Shown: positions 54,274 through 64,000 of the stretch, one piece after another | Position numbering within the stretch: the stretch's first letter is position 1 | Layout: each line of letters starts with the position of its first letter | NCBI RefSeq assembly: GCF_000699445.3 | Contig: NC_067198.1 | Coordinates: forward strand, 30,135,536-30,199,535 | Length of the DNA stretch: 64,000 nucleotides | Direction: 5' to 3' | Source of the DNA: Schistosoma haematobium | Lineage: Eukaryota > Platyhelminthes > Trematoda > Strigeidida > Schistosomatidae | Notes under the pieces: generated by a model | What the model was told of the DNA's origin: nothing | Database searches by the model: none | Seen by the model: only the letters and a program-made list of their open reading frames with translations | Made by a program: the position numbers and the translations under genes

Positions 54274-56274
54274 GTGAGTCTATCCATTTTGGAATCCAGG
54301 AAACCCCACTATTAAGGGTCTAAAATCTAATCAATGTACTGGTTAAACTTATGATGACGTAAACATATTTAACTAATGTGATGAGCTTAGTGACTTATGT
54401 AGTCGGGATTAAATATGTCAACAATACTTCAAGCTAGTACTTATTCTAACAAACCAAGGGAAGAAATATTTGATACGTTTATAAATACAGAAAGAGAAGA
54501 GTTAGGAAGATACTATTTCTTCCGTAGTATATGTATTAAGATTTAGTAAAGCGATACATTGACTTACCTCTCCAGTTGTTTTGTAAACGTTTGTGCAAAT
54601 GCACTTATCAAAGACGAATGCTAGTTATATTATGAGCGGTTTAAATGTAACCTAATATTAACATTTCTACACAAATGTCCTGACTGTCTAGTATAATTCT
54701 AAGTCTGTTGTTACATCTTTGTAGCTCATTTATAATTCCATAAACTCTGCCTAACGGGACAGAACTACTAATGATTCCTGTTCGATATGAGCTAGGCTAA
54801 AGTTGAATGTAGCATACTGAACAGCAAAGGAAAAACACTCGATAAAGTTAGATGTCTCGAGACCAAACACCACATGATAATTCGATTACTTAATGCAAAA
54901 ACCAAATAAATATTGAGTTTCATCAATATGGTCCTTAAACGAAAGTCCAAATCATATAAAGTACTGCAAAATGTGACCTGGAACTAAGTAGCTAACAAAT
55001 ACTGGAAACAAGCTATCCACTACTGGGTGATGCATTACCTGTCTTTATTGACTTGGGTCTTATATAGATGAAAGGAAACAAGAATTACGCAACTAGAAGT
55101 TTAAAGGATACGTCTACAAGAGACTCAGACCCACCTTAACTACTACAGCTGGTTTGAGAAATAACTTTTTTAGTATGTAGTGCTTATTTGCAAAGTAACC
55201 GCTAGTTCGGTTTATCCAAAATGAAAACACTACTATACCAAACGGTGGTCTTAGGTCAGTGCACGCTACGGACTAGTTTTTAAACAGTACTGCCAACTAC
55301 TAGTAGCGGTGCATATTTCATTATCTATTGTGATAAAAAAGTTTGACTACTCCACACACGAAACCCAGGAAACTAACATAAATACATATGACATCTATTG
55401 TAATAATTAGTGTAAGCATCGTGCACCTGTTAAGACACTTTGGTTCCTTGAAAGAGCATATCCGGATCCACTGCTGACTTCTACATTTTTTTATTTCCCG
55501 CATCCAGCAACATCTTCATTCATACTTCGTATGAAAATGCCAAATACAAGAGTGATACAACATTTTAGTGGGTTAGAAAGGAGTATATGATCCTAAAAAC
55601 CATAATTTTAGATGCATGTAATCAGTTTGTACATCTATTATTTTTTAGGTATTCAGATAAATTTTAATACCATTAGGACAGAATCGCAATCCATTTATCA
55701 ATGCCCTAACTTCAAAATATCTTCCGAATCTAAAAAACAGGGATGTAGGTGGAGTATCACCATATACCTATGGAGCTTTATAAGTGAACAACAAAGTTGT
55801 GAATCCGGTACTTAATGGAGGAATGTAGGAAAGAATCCCAGGGATCCTATTAGTACTGACATGACTTAGCTTCTGTTTAAACAGTGAGTACATTATTAAA
55901 TTCACCATTAGTTTATACGGTTAGTGAACTAATCAAAATCTGTATTAATTGTTGGGTTTTAGGAGTTGATAGCTGACGTGGACAAAGAGAAAACAGCACT
56001 TATTGAAGGTATAACGTTCGATCAATTTTGTGAAATAGCATCACAAAAGTACAATGAAATATACACGGAATCAGATATCGTTGAAGCTTTCCGTACATTT
56101 GATGTCGAAAATAATGGTTTCCTTTCAGCTTCTGAACTTCGTCGTGCACTGTGTACGGTGGGTGAGAATCTGACTGAGGTGGAAATGGATGCAATGTTAG
56201 AAAAAGCTAAAATTGATAGTGATGGTAACGTGCACTACGAAGAGTTCGTTCGTTCTATAACATCAGACCTTTGA
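54103..56274 (+). CDS. Calmodulin-like EF-hand protein, two exons
   Basis: Join 54103-54273 and 55963-56274, GT-AG, phase 0, giving 160 aa. The layout matches calmodulin/troponin C: two lobes of paired EF hands with a linker at SQKYNEIYTESDIVEAFRTF. EF1 is DHDKTGKVSVPD (Asp, not Glu, at position 12). EF2 is degenerate (VDKEKTALIEGITFD, with an insertion). EF3, DVENNGFLSASE, is canonical. EF4, KIDSDGNVHYEE, lacks the first Asp. So strong calcium binding is expected mainly at EF3. It could be a light chain or a flatworm-specific calcium-binding protein; the exact family was not resolved. A 12-codon upstream frame starts at ATG 54096 in another frame and overlaps the start. Confidence 0.85.
54274..55962. 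other. EF-hand gene intron
   Basis: 1689 bp, AT-rich, with no recognised embedded element. Confidence 0.5.
55963..56274 (+). CDS. EF-hand gene exon 2 with stop
   Basis: Acceptor gggttttag|. It encodes ELIADVDKEKTALIEG through FVRSITSDL and stops at TGA 56272-56274. Confidence 0.9.
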   Translation, partial: ELIADVDKEKTALIEGITFDQFCEIASQKYNEIYTESDIVEAFRTFDVENNGFLSASELRRALCTVGENLTEVEMDAMLEKAKIDSDGNVHYEEFVRSITSDL

Positions 56275-56633
56275 TAAAAGTTAAGAAAGTATCCAAAGCG
56301 AATACAATATGTGAAGAATAAGATGATTTCGAAGTAGTGATTATTTTCATTTTGCGATTTTGGCATCGCATGTCTAATATATATCTAATCGTCTTAAATA
56401 GATGTATTAACCAAAGTTTTGAAATTTACTTCTTAGATTAAGTGTTTTGTATTAATTACTTTATACGTTTACATGTAAAACATATCATATATAATTTTAG
56501 AAAAGGCGTTGAACAAATCGAAATTTAGCAAATATAAAAATACATGGCTGATGAAGAAACTAGTGCTAACATAAGTATGCTGTGAAATCGTTCGAGCATC
56601 TTATGGGACCAGAAAAAAGTAAAAACTTTCTCT

Positions 56634-57022
56634 TCACAATTGATTGCGTGTCCAGTCCTTATTAGTGCAGATTGAATGCTATCGACCTCCAACCACCATC
56701 TAATCTCAATATATAGTGCCCGCAGTGTCGAGTCACCTAGGCTGGTGGCCACATTGCGGCATGGTTGATATCATTCGATCTGCACTAATAAGGACTAGAC
56801 ACGCAATCAATTGTGATTACATCTCAGTCCTACAGGAGGTCGATCGCGGCTCGGATAGCTCAGTGGTAGCGTCTGTGACTGTGAAGCCGGGTGATATGAG
56901 ATCGAATCCGCCAGGGAGCACCAGTTCCCTCAAGATTACAGGTACACCTTGCTTGACGAGTGCCAAGTAGCACGAAACTCGGAACCAGGGTTTCCTGTCG
57001 ACTACCTCCAACCACCATCTAA
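56634..57022 (+). repeat. Composite: 44-bp inverted repeat plus tRNA-like SINE
   Basis: The block from 'tcacaattgattgcgtgtc' through 'gcagattgaatg' (56634-56681) returns inverted at 56773-56819 with two mismatches. A tRNA-like segment follows at 56847-56921 with a perfect A box (TAGCTCAGTGG) and a B-box relative (AGATCGAATCC). 'cctccaaccaccatctaa' occurs at both 56685 and 57004. It lies downstream of the EF-hand gene. Confidence 0.65.
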
Positions 57023-57662
57023 CTTTCTCTTCAGCTAAAACTATTGAACTTTGGGATTAACAACTGCACATAATGAGCTCGTGTTGAATGACTAACAATA
57101 CAATGCCAATTACAAGTAAATAATTCCTAACTTAGTCTAGCATGATTTAATTCTAAGAACATTGAAGGTTAACCGAATCACGAAAGGCGAATAACAGCTG
57201 CAATTAGTGAGCAAAGATTCATATCATATCCCAATTAATATCTACTGATCTCACAACAAATTATATGAGAGAGAACTGTAAGTGAGTAACACATGTTGTT
57301 TGATAAAAATCTTCGCTTCGAGTTTTTGGCTCACGTTCCACCAAGGTGAAAAAAAAAGTCGCTACTCAGTTCTCAAACTAGTGGGTTATGTGAGCAAATC
57401 CTAAGAATGAAACGAAGATCATTTAAACTAATCTGTGTTTATACTTAATAGTAAACTAAGCGACTTCAAGTCTCGATCTTAAGGTTATTGACATTTCACA
57501 TCTAAATAGTTTTTTTAAGCAGAATACAGGTTTCTATCTTTTTTTGTCAAAGAACGAGGCTTATCCGCAGGCAAAATAGCGATAATACTATTCAACACAT
57601 TTAATGAAAAATGAAACACCATAAAAATAATCGTTTTATGAATTAAGGGTTTTCTATTGAAA
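57023..57662. other. Between EF-hand gene and DSN1-like gene
   Basis: AT-rich, with no feature recognised. Confidence 0.4.
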
Positions 57663-57672
57663 TTTATTTATT
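57663..57672 (-). terminator. Polyadenylation signal of the DSN1-like gene
   Basis: Two overlapping AATAAA motifs on the minus strand, about 57 bases after the stop. Confidence 0.55.
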
Positions 57673-57728
57673 ATGAAACTATTAACCTAATAAATATGTG
57701 GAAACAAGTTTGTATTTTTAAAAAAACG

Positions 57729-58321
57729 TCACACTTCATCTCCAAGGTAGTTAGATATAACACACAATGGTGATGCTGAACCGAAGTATGAATCTTGAGA
57801 AACACTTTGTTTCAAACGCATTTTTTTCCGAAAGCTCTTTAAAAACATATCCTGCCTTTCGATTAAATGGGGAAGTTTCTCTAACTCAAAAAATATATCA
57901 TTATGTGTGTCTAAAAGAGAGTCCGCCAAACTGTCCAGGGAATCATAGGAATCAAAATACTTTTGGGGAAAAATTATATCTTCATATTTACGGGTTACAC
58001 GATCTGTCTTAATCCATTCTTCGGAAGGCATATCGATCCGATTATCGGCCGGAATCAAACGTGTTTCATATTCTTCTACCAACTGATCCCACTTCCGACT
58101 TTCACCCTGATACCTTTTGGCAAGTTCATCAGTTAGTTCGTCGTCATTAATTTCGTTATCTGACTTCACATCACTAGTTAAAGTATGCTCATCTAAATTC
58201 TGTTCAGTCAGACAAGGAGTACATATAAGAAGACTCTTTCTGGTAGACTTTCTTCTCTGAGTACGAAAGTCTGGAGTAGAATGTTTAACTTCTCCCAACA
58301 TCGATAAACTGTTCAATACAC
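57729..58321 (-). CDS. Last exon of a possible DSN1/Mis13 kinetochore gene (partial)
   Basis: The minus-strand exon after acceptor ttaaatcag| enters in phase 1 and encodes about 197 residues to TGA at 57731-57729. Visible features: RTQRRKSTRKSLL, two RRxS/RKS sites like the Aurora B sites of DSN1; ELAKRYQGESRKWDQLVEEY, resembling human DSN1 ERQTWDQLLLHYQ; then a helical tail SLDSLADSLLDTHNDIFFEL to FLKSFRKKMRL. DSN1 is a subunit of the Mis12 complex that links centromere chromatin to microtubules. The segment between the phospho-sites and WDQL is far shorter than in human DSN1, and the 5' exons were not found. Without that support it could be an unrelated coiled-coil protein. An internal ATG (MLGEVKHSTPDF) could start a shorter form. 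Confidence 0.45.
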
Positions 58322-59104
58322 CTGATTTAAAAAAGCAGACAAATGACACGGTAAATAAAAAATAACAACTATCATTTAAGATACTTTAACTAGTTGTATA
58401 CATCAGTAGATATGAACTTAATTTAATAAAAATCAAAGTAGAAAGCTTGTGAATGTATTTCTTAAAATTAAAACTCTTTTCGAAGTGTGGTCAATAACCA
58501 GAAAACTTCTCGAGGAAGAGGAAGCTTTAATTTGTACGTTTAAGAAAGGAAGCAAAGTGTCTAGATAAGCTTTAACTATAGTAAGTCGATAATCGATGGA
58601 AAAATTTGAAGCATCCGTGGGAATATTTATCATATTTTTAATTATTAAAGTGGTTCTATAATGACTTGGGCGAGGCAAATTAATTTATTATATTAAGCAA
58701 AATCATACTGCATTTCTAAAATATGAAAACAATACACTGAATACACCATTTGCATATCTTCCTTGAATTATCTCTTACAAATTCCATCGTTCTTGCATTT
58801 TTATTACTACTTGAACTGCTCCCATCATTCTTTCTCTTTTCATGATGTTCCTCTTTTGTTAGTAATAATCCCACTTCCAATTTTTGATACATACTACTTA
58901 TGTATGTCTGCATGAGTGGCACACATCACAGTTCTTGTTTGGAAACAATAGAAAATACATTCAACGAGTGGTTATTGACATTAAATTTGCTCTTAAGTTA
59001 CAAACAGTAATAAGTTCTTATATTGTTTACATCGAATCGGAAGTCAGTGCTAGCACTGAATATGTATATTATCTTTCCCAGTGGTGAGCTTATGATTTTA
59101 TTCA
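58322..59104. other. Upstream of the DSN1-like exon; candidate exons not resolved
   Basis: Minus-strand frames at 58678-58433 (NFSIDYRLTIVKAYLDTLLP) and 58922-58716 (MYQKLEVGLLLTKEEHHEKR, with donor GAATTT|gtaaga) look coding-like but their phases do not join 58321. Confidence 0.3.
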
Positions 59105-59480
59105 CGTCAAATCTGGTACAACTAAGCACCGAAAATAGTATGCGTCACACTGAATAATCAAGTATGGAGCGGGAGATTGCCGGAGTACCCAAACAGAAGC
59201 AGATGGTTTTCTTAAGAGCCAACGCTCCGAGACTTCCAACTAAAGGCTCAATTTACAAGTCAGTAGAGTAACATCAGATGAGGTTCTATAGTAGTTGGTA
59301 ACAAAAATAGGTCCATACATGTCGTTTCTTGAAACCCATGTACGCCATTAGTTTGGGACCAGGGTTTTGAAACTATCCTAAACAGACCCTCCGTATCTGT
59401 CGACGTCATTTAAACTCTGGAAGTTTGCCACTGCCACATTACCGTTGTAAGACTTACCTGACAGATATTATAAACACTAT
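59105..59480 (+). repeat. Dispersed repeat R, copy R4 (diverged)
   Basis: Landmarks 'ctggtacaactaagcaccg', 'aaacagaagcagatggttttc' and 'aggttctatagtagttggtaac' follow the order of R1-R3 with many changes. Confidence 0.55.
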
Positions 59481-60744
59481 CGCATAAAGGCATTTTGAAA
59501 AGAGTGGACTCTTTCCACTCTGGGTAGTACCAAGGCATTAAGGGGTAGTAGTGAGATAGTTGAATGAAAACGATGGAAGATGCTTTGACATCATGAGAAT
59601 CTGTGGAGAGTGGAGTTTCCCAATCAACAATTTGAAGCCCTCTTTCGTTCTTACCTTACACGGATAATCTATCAAGTATTCACAGTCATTTGCTCCATTG
59701 CTTGCTGATGACATTAAAATATGGGAATGCATATAAAGTGTATCTTATAAGTTTGCAAAAAGACTTAAACGGACTGGTTGAGTGAACAAATCAGTGGTCA
59801 TTAGTTATAAATTTCAGAAGATTTTGTGATAAAAACTACACAATAAATGGAATGGGATTACTCAAAGTAACCGATTACATAGACTTAGTAGTTGTAATAC
59901 GTGACCTTAGAACTGCAGGTTACTGTCAGATATAGACCTCCACAACCAACTCATCGATGGATCCAAAAAGATCACATTGCCATTAGACATTGTTGGAGAG
60001 GCTCGACTAAAAATTGTCGCCGATTCTGGAGCACATGTGTAGACTCGTATTTGTTTGTATTACTGGAAGTATAAAATCCGCAGCGAGAAAATTACTTTGA
60101 GTTTAACTTAAGAACAAAAAAGTTAGTATATTTCAGGGACAACTAGAGGAGTTAGTCAATAGTGAAAATGGTATCAAAAGGCTGTGGGAGCATCAGTGAA
60201 ATCTACTAGTAACTTAAACCAAAAGGTTATGAAAAATCGGTGGATGTCGGCGGCATCTACAGAACCGACAGGTGCTTGAAAACTCATGTAGTGTCGGTTG
60301 ACATGTTAAACCCACATACGTTATTCTAGCATTCGGACAGGTCAATCTATTCATTCTGCTTGAGTCATATTTTGACCTTGTTAATTATTCGCTTATCAAT
60401 CTTGACTGTTTTTGTATGAGCGCATATATGCGTGTACACTTCTTATCCTATTCATCACATGTCTGTAACTTATTTTTGTGTAGCTATAAATATTGATTAA
60501 CGCTTGACTAAATGGAGTTGGCCTACCCGCCATCTCTATTGCGCGTCGTTTTGCTCCTTTCTATTCCATTCGCTCCATATAAAAAATATATCTATTCAAA
60601 AGTCCATTCACGTTATTTGACTTAGTTAATTCTCTTATTGACTAACCCGATTTAAGTCGATGATTATATACAAGGATAGGCGATAACAAACATTCATACG
60701 ATCTGACTGGAGTCAGATCTCAGGCCACTAAAGTGGAGAGCCCG
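59481..60744. other. Intergenic, possible retroelement debris
   Basis: A short stretch near 59990-60035 (VGEARLKIVADSGAH) could be a gypsy protease remnant; too short to call. Confidence 0.3.
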
Positions 60745-63720
60745 TCAACAAATATCCTTCGATCTAAACGACGACAAAATAAAGGGCTCCACTACACTCA
60801 TTCCATTTGGCTCTGAAAACAATGAGAAGCGGGAACAGCTTAAAAGTAGACTGATGGAAAGCTTACGAAATGATTGCGAGCAGTGGTCGGTGACGAAAGC
60901 AGCAGATATGTAAAAGGCAGCAGCGATACGTGACAGTAGACAACTGTGCAAACTTATCAAGTTAACAGGTATTGGGAATCCCATTGTGAGTGAAACTATC
61001 TCAAACGAAGACGAGACTGTTATTCACTCAATGCAGGAGATTGAACCGATGTGCAGAACACTTTAGGGAATGGTTCAACTGGTCTTCAGCCACACTTTAG
61101 TTGCCCACTATCTGGCAAACTGATGTAAGTCTTCCAACTCTTATTGAGGTTGAAAAAACTGTAAGTAATCTAAAGCAAGGCAGAGCCTTAAATACTATCC
61201 CCTGAGATTTCTAAGGATGGTAGTCTAGTTTTAGCAGTTAGATTAACTGAAATCTTGGCTAAAGTCTCGGAAGTGTACGTTATCCCATCTGACCAGTCTG
61301 GACTGCTGATGGCGAACTATCATCGGAATTGGTTGCTTCAAGTGGTGTTCGTCAGGGTTGTTCGCTTTCCCCACTTTTATTTCACTTCGTCATAGATATG
61401 CGTTAAGAGATAACGCTTTCACCGTCTAACCTTTCAAGGATTGATCTTCCACCGGGAGATTTATTTGTTGGCTCAGAATATGCGGACAATATAGCTCTAT
61501 TTGGTAAATATGCTGACGAAACGCAGTCTTCTGATCACCTTAAACAACAATTCGAGCATGTTTGGGATGCGGTTCTCTCCCTTCAAACGTGAAGTGCTAC
61601 TTCGGGATTGGCTTTAGTCATCGCCTGAGTTAGTGACAGGGAGTGAAGTAGCTTGACGCATCGACCACTTCGCTTATGCTGGAGTCTTATTAGTTCTGAC
61701 GGTCTGGTGTCCGACGAAGTCTCGATTGGCTTTTGCTGACTTGTGGCGTAGGGAAGATGTTCGTCTACCAATCAGGTGACGAGTTTACTGCTCAGCAGTT
61801 CCCTCCGTCCTACTTTATGGATGTGAAACATGCCCATTAAGAACAGAGAATATTCGTAGGTTACCAGTATTCGATCACAGGTGTTTGCGGAGCATTACTT
61901 GTGCATTTTAGGACCACGGAGTAAGCCATGACGGGGTTGTGAATAGAGTACTAGGTAAGGATTTGAAATAGATTGGTGAGGTATTAAATTTTCATCAACT
62001 GAGGTGGTTGGGACATGTGTTACGTATGCCTAATCACCGCCTACCTCGATGGGCGATGTTTTCTGGTGTAGGAGTAGGTTGAAAGAAAGCCAAGGGTGGC
62101 CAAACCGAAATATTTCATTAGTCCATGATGTCACTGACAGTTGGACATAGCTATGTTGATAGGTGTAGATTATCCGGTTGGAGTCCTCGTGATTATCATA
62201 ACTAATGATTAGACTTTGAATGACATGGCTTTATATCGTTTGTAATTGCACAGGTGCATCCGTTTTTTGTTTTCCCCAAATCCTGAAATTCTAAATTCCT
62301 CATAACTATTTTCTTTTCATTTCACTAGTGTATAGTTTCTCTTTGAGTCGTGTCTTTGATGCCTGATCTTTCGTGTTATCATTGACACTGTTACTACCTC
62401 TACTATTCTGGGATTCGGTCTGACAGTTTCATCTCTCTGTGCTAATGGGATATGGCAACTTGAACCGATGTACATACGCACCAGGTTCTACGTTGTGATT
62501 GTTTGACTGACCTGGATTGACTCATTGCGTCTAATGATATCACAGTATGATGCCAGTGTAATCGAAGCTTTAGACTTGGTGTTTTTGCTTGTTGATACTC
62601 ATCAGTAAGTCGTGTGTGGCACTTCAAAGATGCTGATGCCTTCTCAGAGTTGTGAGCCACCACACTTCTTTATCATACTAAGAAACGATAGCACTGAGAT
62701 ATTTCAGTTGCGATTGTTCAATTCAATCATTTAAAACCGTATTTGACAGACTATAGATTTAAGTCGACTAGCCTAGTTTTGTATTATTAGCATTACCTCA
62801 ATTAGTCAATTCTCTTGTAATAATCTAATATATATTTACGATTTTCTCCCTGATATACATTTATTTTGTATCATAACTAGCTTTTAAATACGGTATTACG
62901 GACATCGTGTTCAAGGAATCTACTCAGTGTGTCGTATCATTCAATCTGTCACTTCTTGTCGTATTCTCTTACTCAATCAAACAATTCAGGAAGCTAGTGA
63001 CTGATATATATATATTTCCCGTTACTACCTGTAGGAGATGCTTGAATATCTAGATGCTCTTTATGTTTGACCTTGATTACCAACTGCCAAAACTGCAGTC
63101 AATAAATGTCTGTATTTTGTTTGTGGTGTTGGTAGGCTTACAAAACACCTGCAACTGGTTTGTTAGTGGAACACTTACCAATATTTGAAGCATATCATCC
63201 TCAAACTTGACAAGCCGTAGATTTACGTTGGTGCTCGACAGTGGACTTATAGTAATCAAAATGCTTACGCAAAATGGTCACGCTAGTTTTTTTTATTAGA
63301 AAAATTGACTTTCGTATGTCTAATCAATGTATGAAAATTGAAAATATCCCAAAATAGAATATAATTAAAGAACAACTTTTGTGACATAATGACGAATAAA
63401 CGACGAAATATGTGGTTCAGCTCCCCTAGGTTTGTTTAGTGGACTATTTAATTACCAGAATTACACTCTACTCACTATATTATTCGAACAATTATTAATA
63501 AATATCCCTTTTGAACGGGTAGTGGCTATCATGGTATTGAACTTCACTGGGAATCTTAATACTGAAATGCAGATTCTTTCAGATGACGTGTCCAGGACAG
63601 AAATATAGGTGCATCTAGGATTCCACTATCCTAAATAATATAATCCAAACTATTTAATTATCAGAATTACATTCAACTCACCATATTATTCGAACAATTA
63701 TTAATAGATATCCTCTCTAA
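60745..63720 (+). mobile_element. RTE-like element X3, inverted relative of X1
   Basis: Plus-strand fragments read [20 protein letters not shown] and SPLLFHFVID, then EYADNIALFG in place of the YADD catalytic box, then [20 protein letters not shown]. It keeps about 480 bp (61350-61900) that X1 and X2 lack, and lacks about 330 bp of RT that they keep. Its 3' region, 62440-63640, matches X1 34500-33300. At the far end a 70-bp unit (63440-63510) is repeated at 63650-63715. Confidence 0.8.
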
Positions 63721-64000
63721 GTTATGAACTAGACATATTTTTTTATCCAGTGCGTGAAGTATCAAAGCCTCCTGTTGAAACTTCTGATGCGCGACGAGCT
63801 TGTGCAATTTTAAATTGTTAGGATTAACAGAGGTATCTTAATCTCTTATTTTAGCTCTGAACGCTGAATTCCAGTGAAAGGTAGGTACCTTAATGACAAC
63901 TCCAACAGTCGTTTGCAGCGAAGAACTTGACACAAATGTATTGGTCAGTCTGTCAAATTACATAAGCACAGTGAGATAAAATTATCAAGACGAATCCCAG
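63721..64000. other. Window end, no feature seen
   Basis: AT-rich DNA with no recognised element. Confidence 0.4.

Noticed and set aside
56847..56921. Possible functional tRNA gene
   Set aside because: The D stem and acceptor stem do not pair properly and the B box deviates; it fits a SINE head better.
56525..56970. Two similar peptides on opposite strands (SALIRT.HAINC)
   Set aside because: They are the arms of the inverted repeat in the composite element.
58433..58922. Two minus-strand frames as 5' exons of the DSN1-like gene
   Set aside because: Splice phases do not match the phase-1 entry at 58321 and the acceptors are weak.

Overview
The window is AT-rich invertebrate nuclear DNA, most likely from a schistosome or close relative (Trematoda). 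The reasons are the long AT-rich introns, the dominant RTE-type non-LTR retrotransposon whose protein reads like the schistosome SR2/SR3/Perere-3-like elements, CsRn1/Boudicca-like gypsy debris with a tRNA-Trp primer-binding site, and several repeats carrying hammerhead-ribozyme cores as in the schistosome Sm-alpha family. These assignments come from recognition of protein and motif patterns; no database search was possible.

Four host loci were found. (1) 10483-30920 (+): a complete ten-exon gene for a POC5-like centriolar protein (651 aa); every splice junction keeps phase. (2) 47068-37198 (-): a complete six-exon gene for a LARP7-like La-related protein (592 aa) with La motif, RRM1 split by an intron, and a lysine-rich C-terminus; again all phases agree. 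POC5 and LARP7 are convergent. (3) 54103-56274 (+): a two-exon calmodulin-like EF-hand protein of 160 aa. (4) 58321-57729 (-): the last exon of a gene that may be the kinetochore protein DSN1; its 5' exons were not identified. Loci 3 and 4 are also convergent.

Most of the rest is mobile DNA. 1308-1832 is a folded-back LTR with a primer-binding site in its loop. 3407-6622 is a full-length RTE element with a 9-bp target-site duplication, dead through one frameshift and five stops. The POC5 introns hold five tRNA-headed SINE copies (three in sense orientation with intact or near-intact hammerhead cores), three copies of a second short repeat (two of them, T1 and T3, with different hammerhead-bearing insertions at the same internal site; T3 lies just downstream of the gene), and RTE 3' fragments. 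The LARP7 introns hold an antisense RTE fragment, a gypsy integrase fragment and a 1.96-kb retroelement copy (X2) that is almost identical to one lying downstream of the gene (X1, 33.3-36.8 kb). A third, inverted relative (X3) lies at 60.8-63.7 kb. Gypsy pol fragments lie at 49.56-50.84 kb, and a further RTE fragment at 48.16-49.46 kb forms an inverted repeat with the one inside LARP7.

The most unusual signal is the concentration of hammerhead-ribozyme-like cores, of at least three different architectures, inside and next to POC5.
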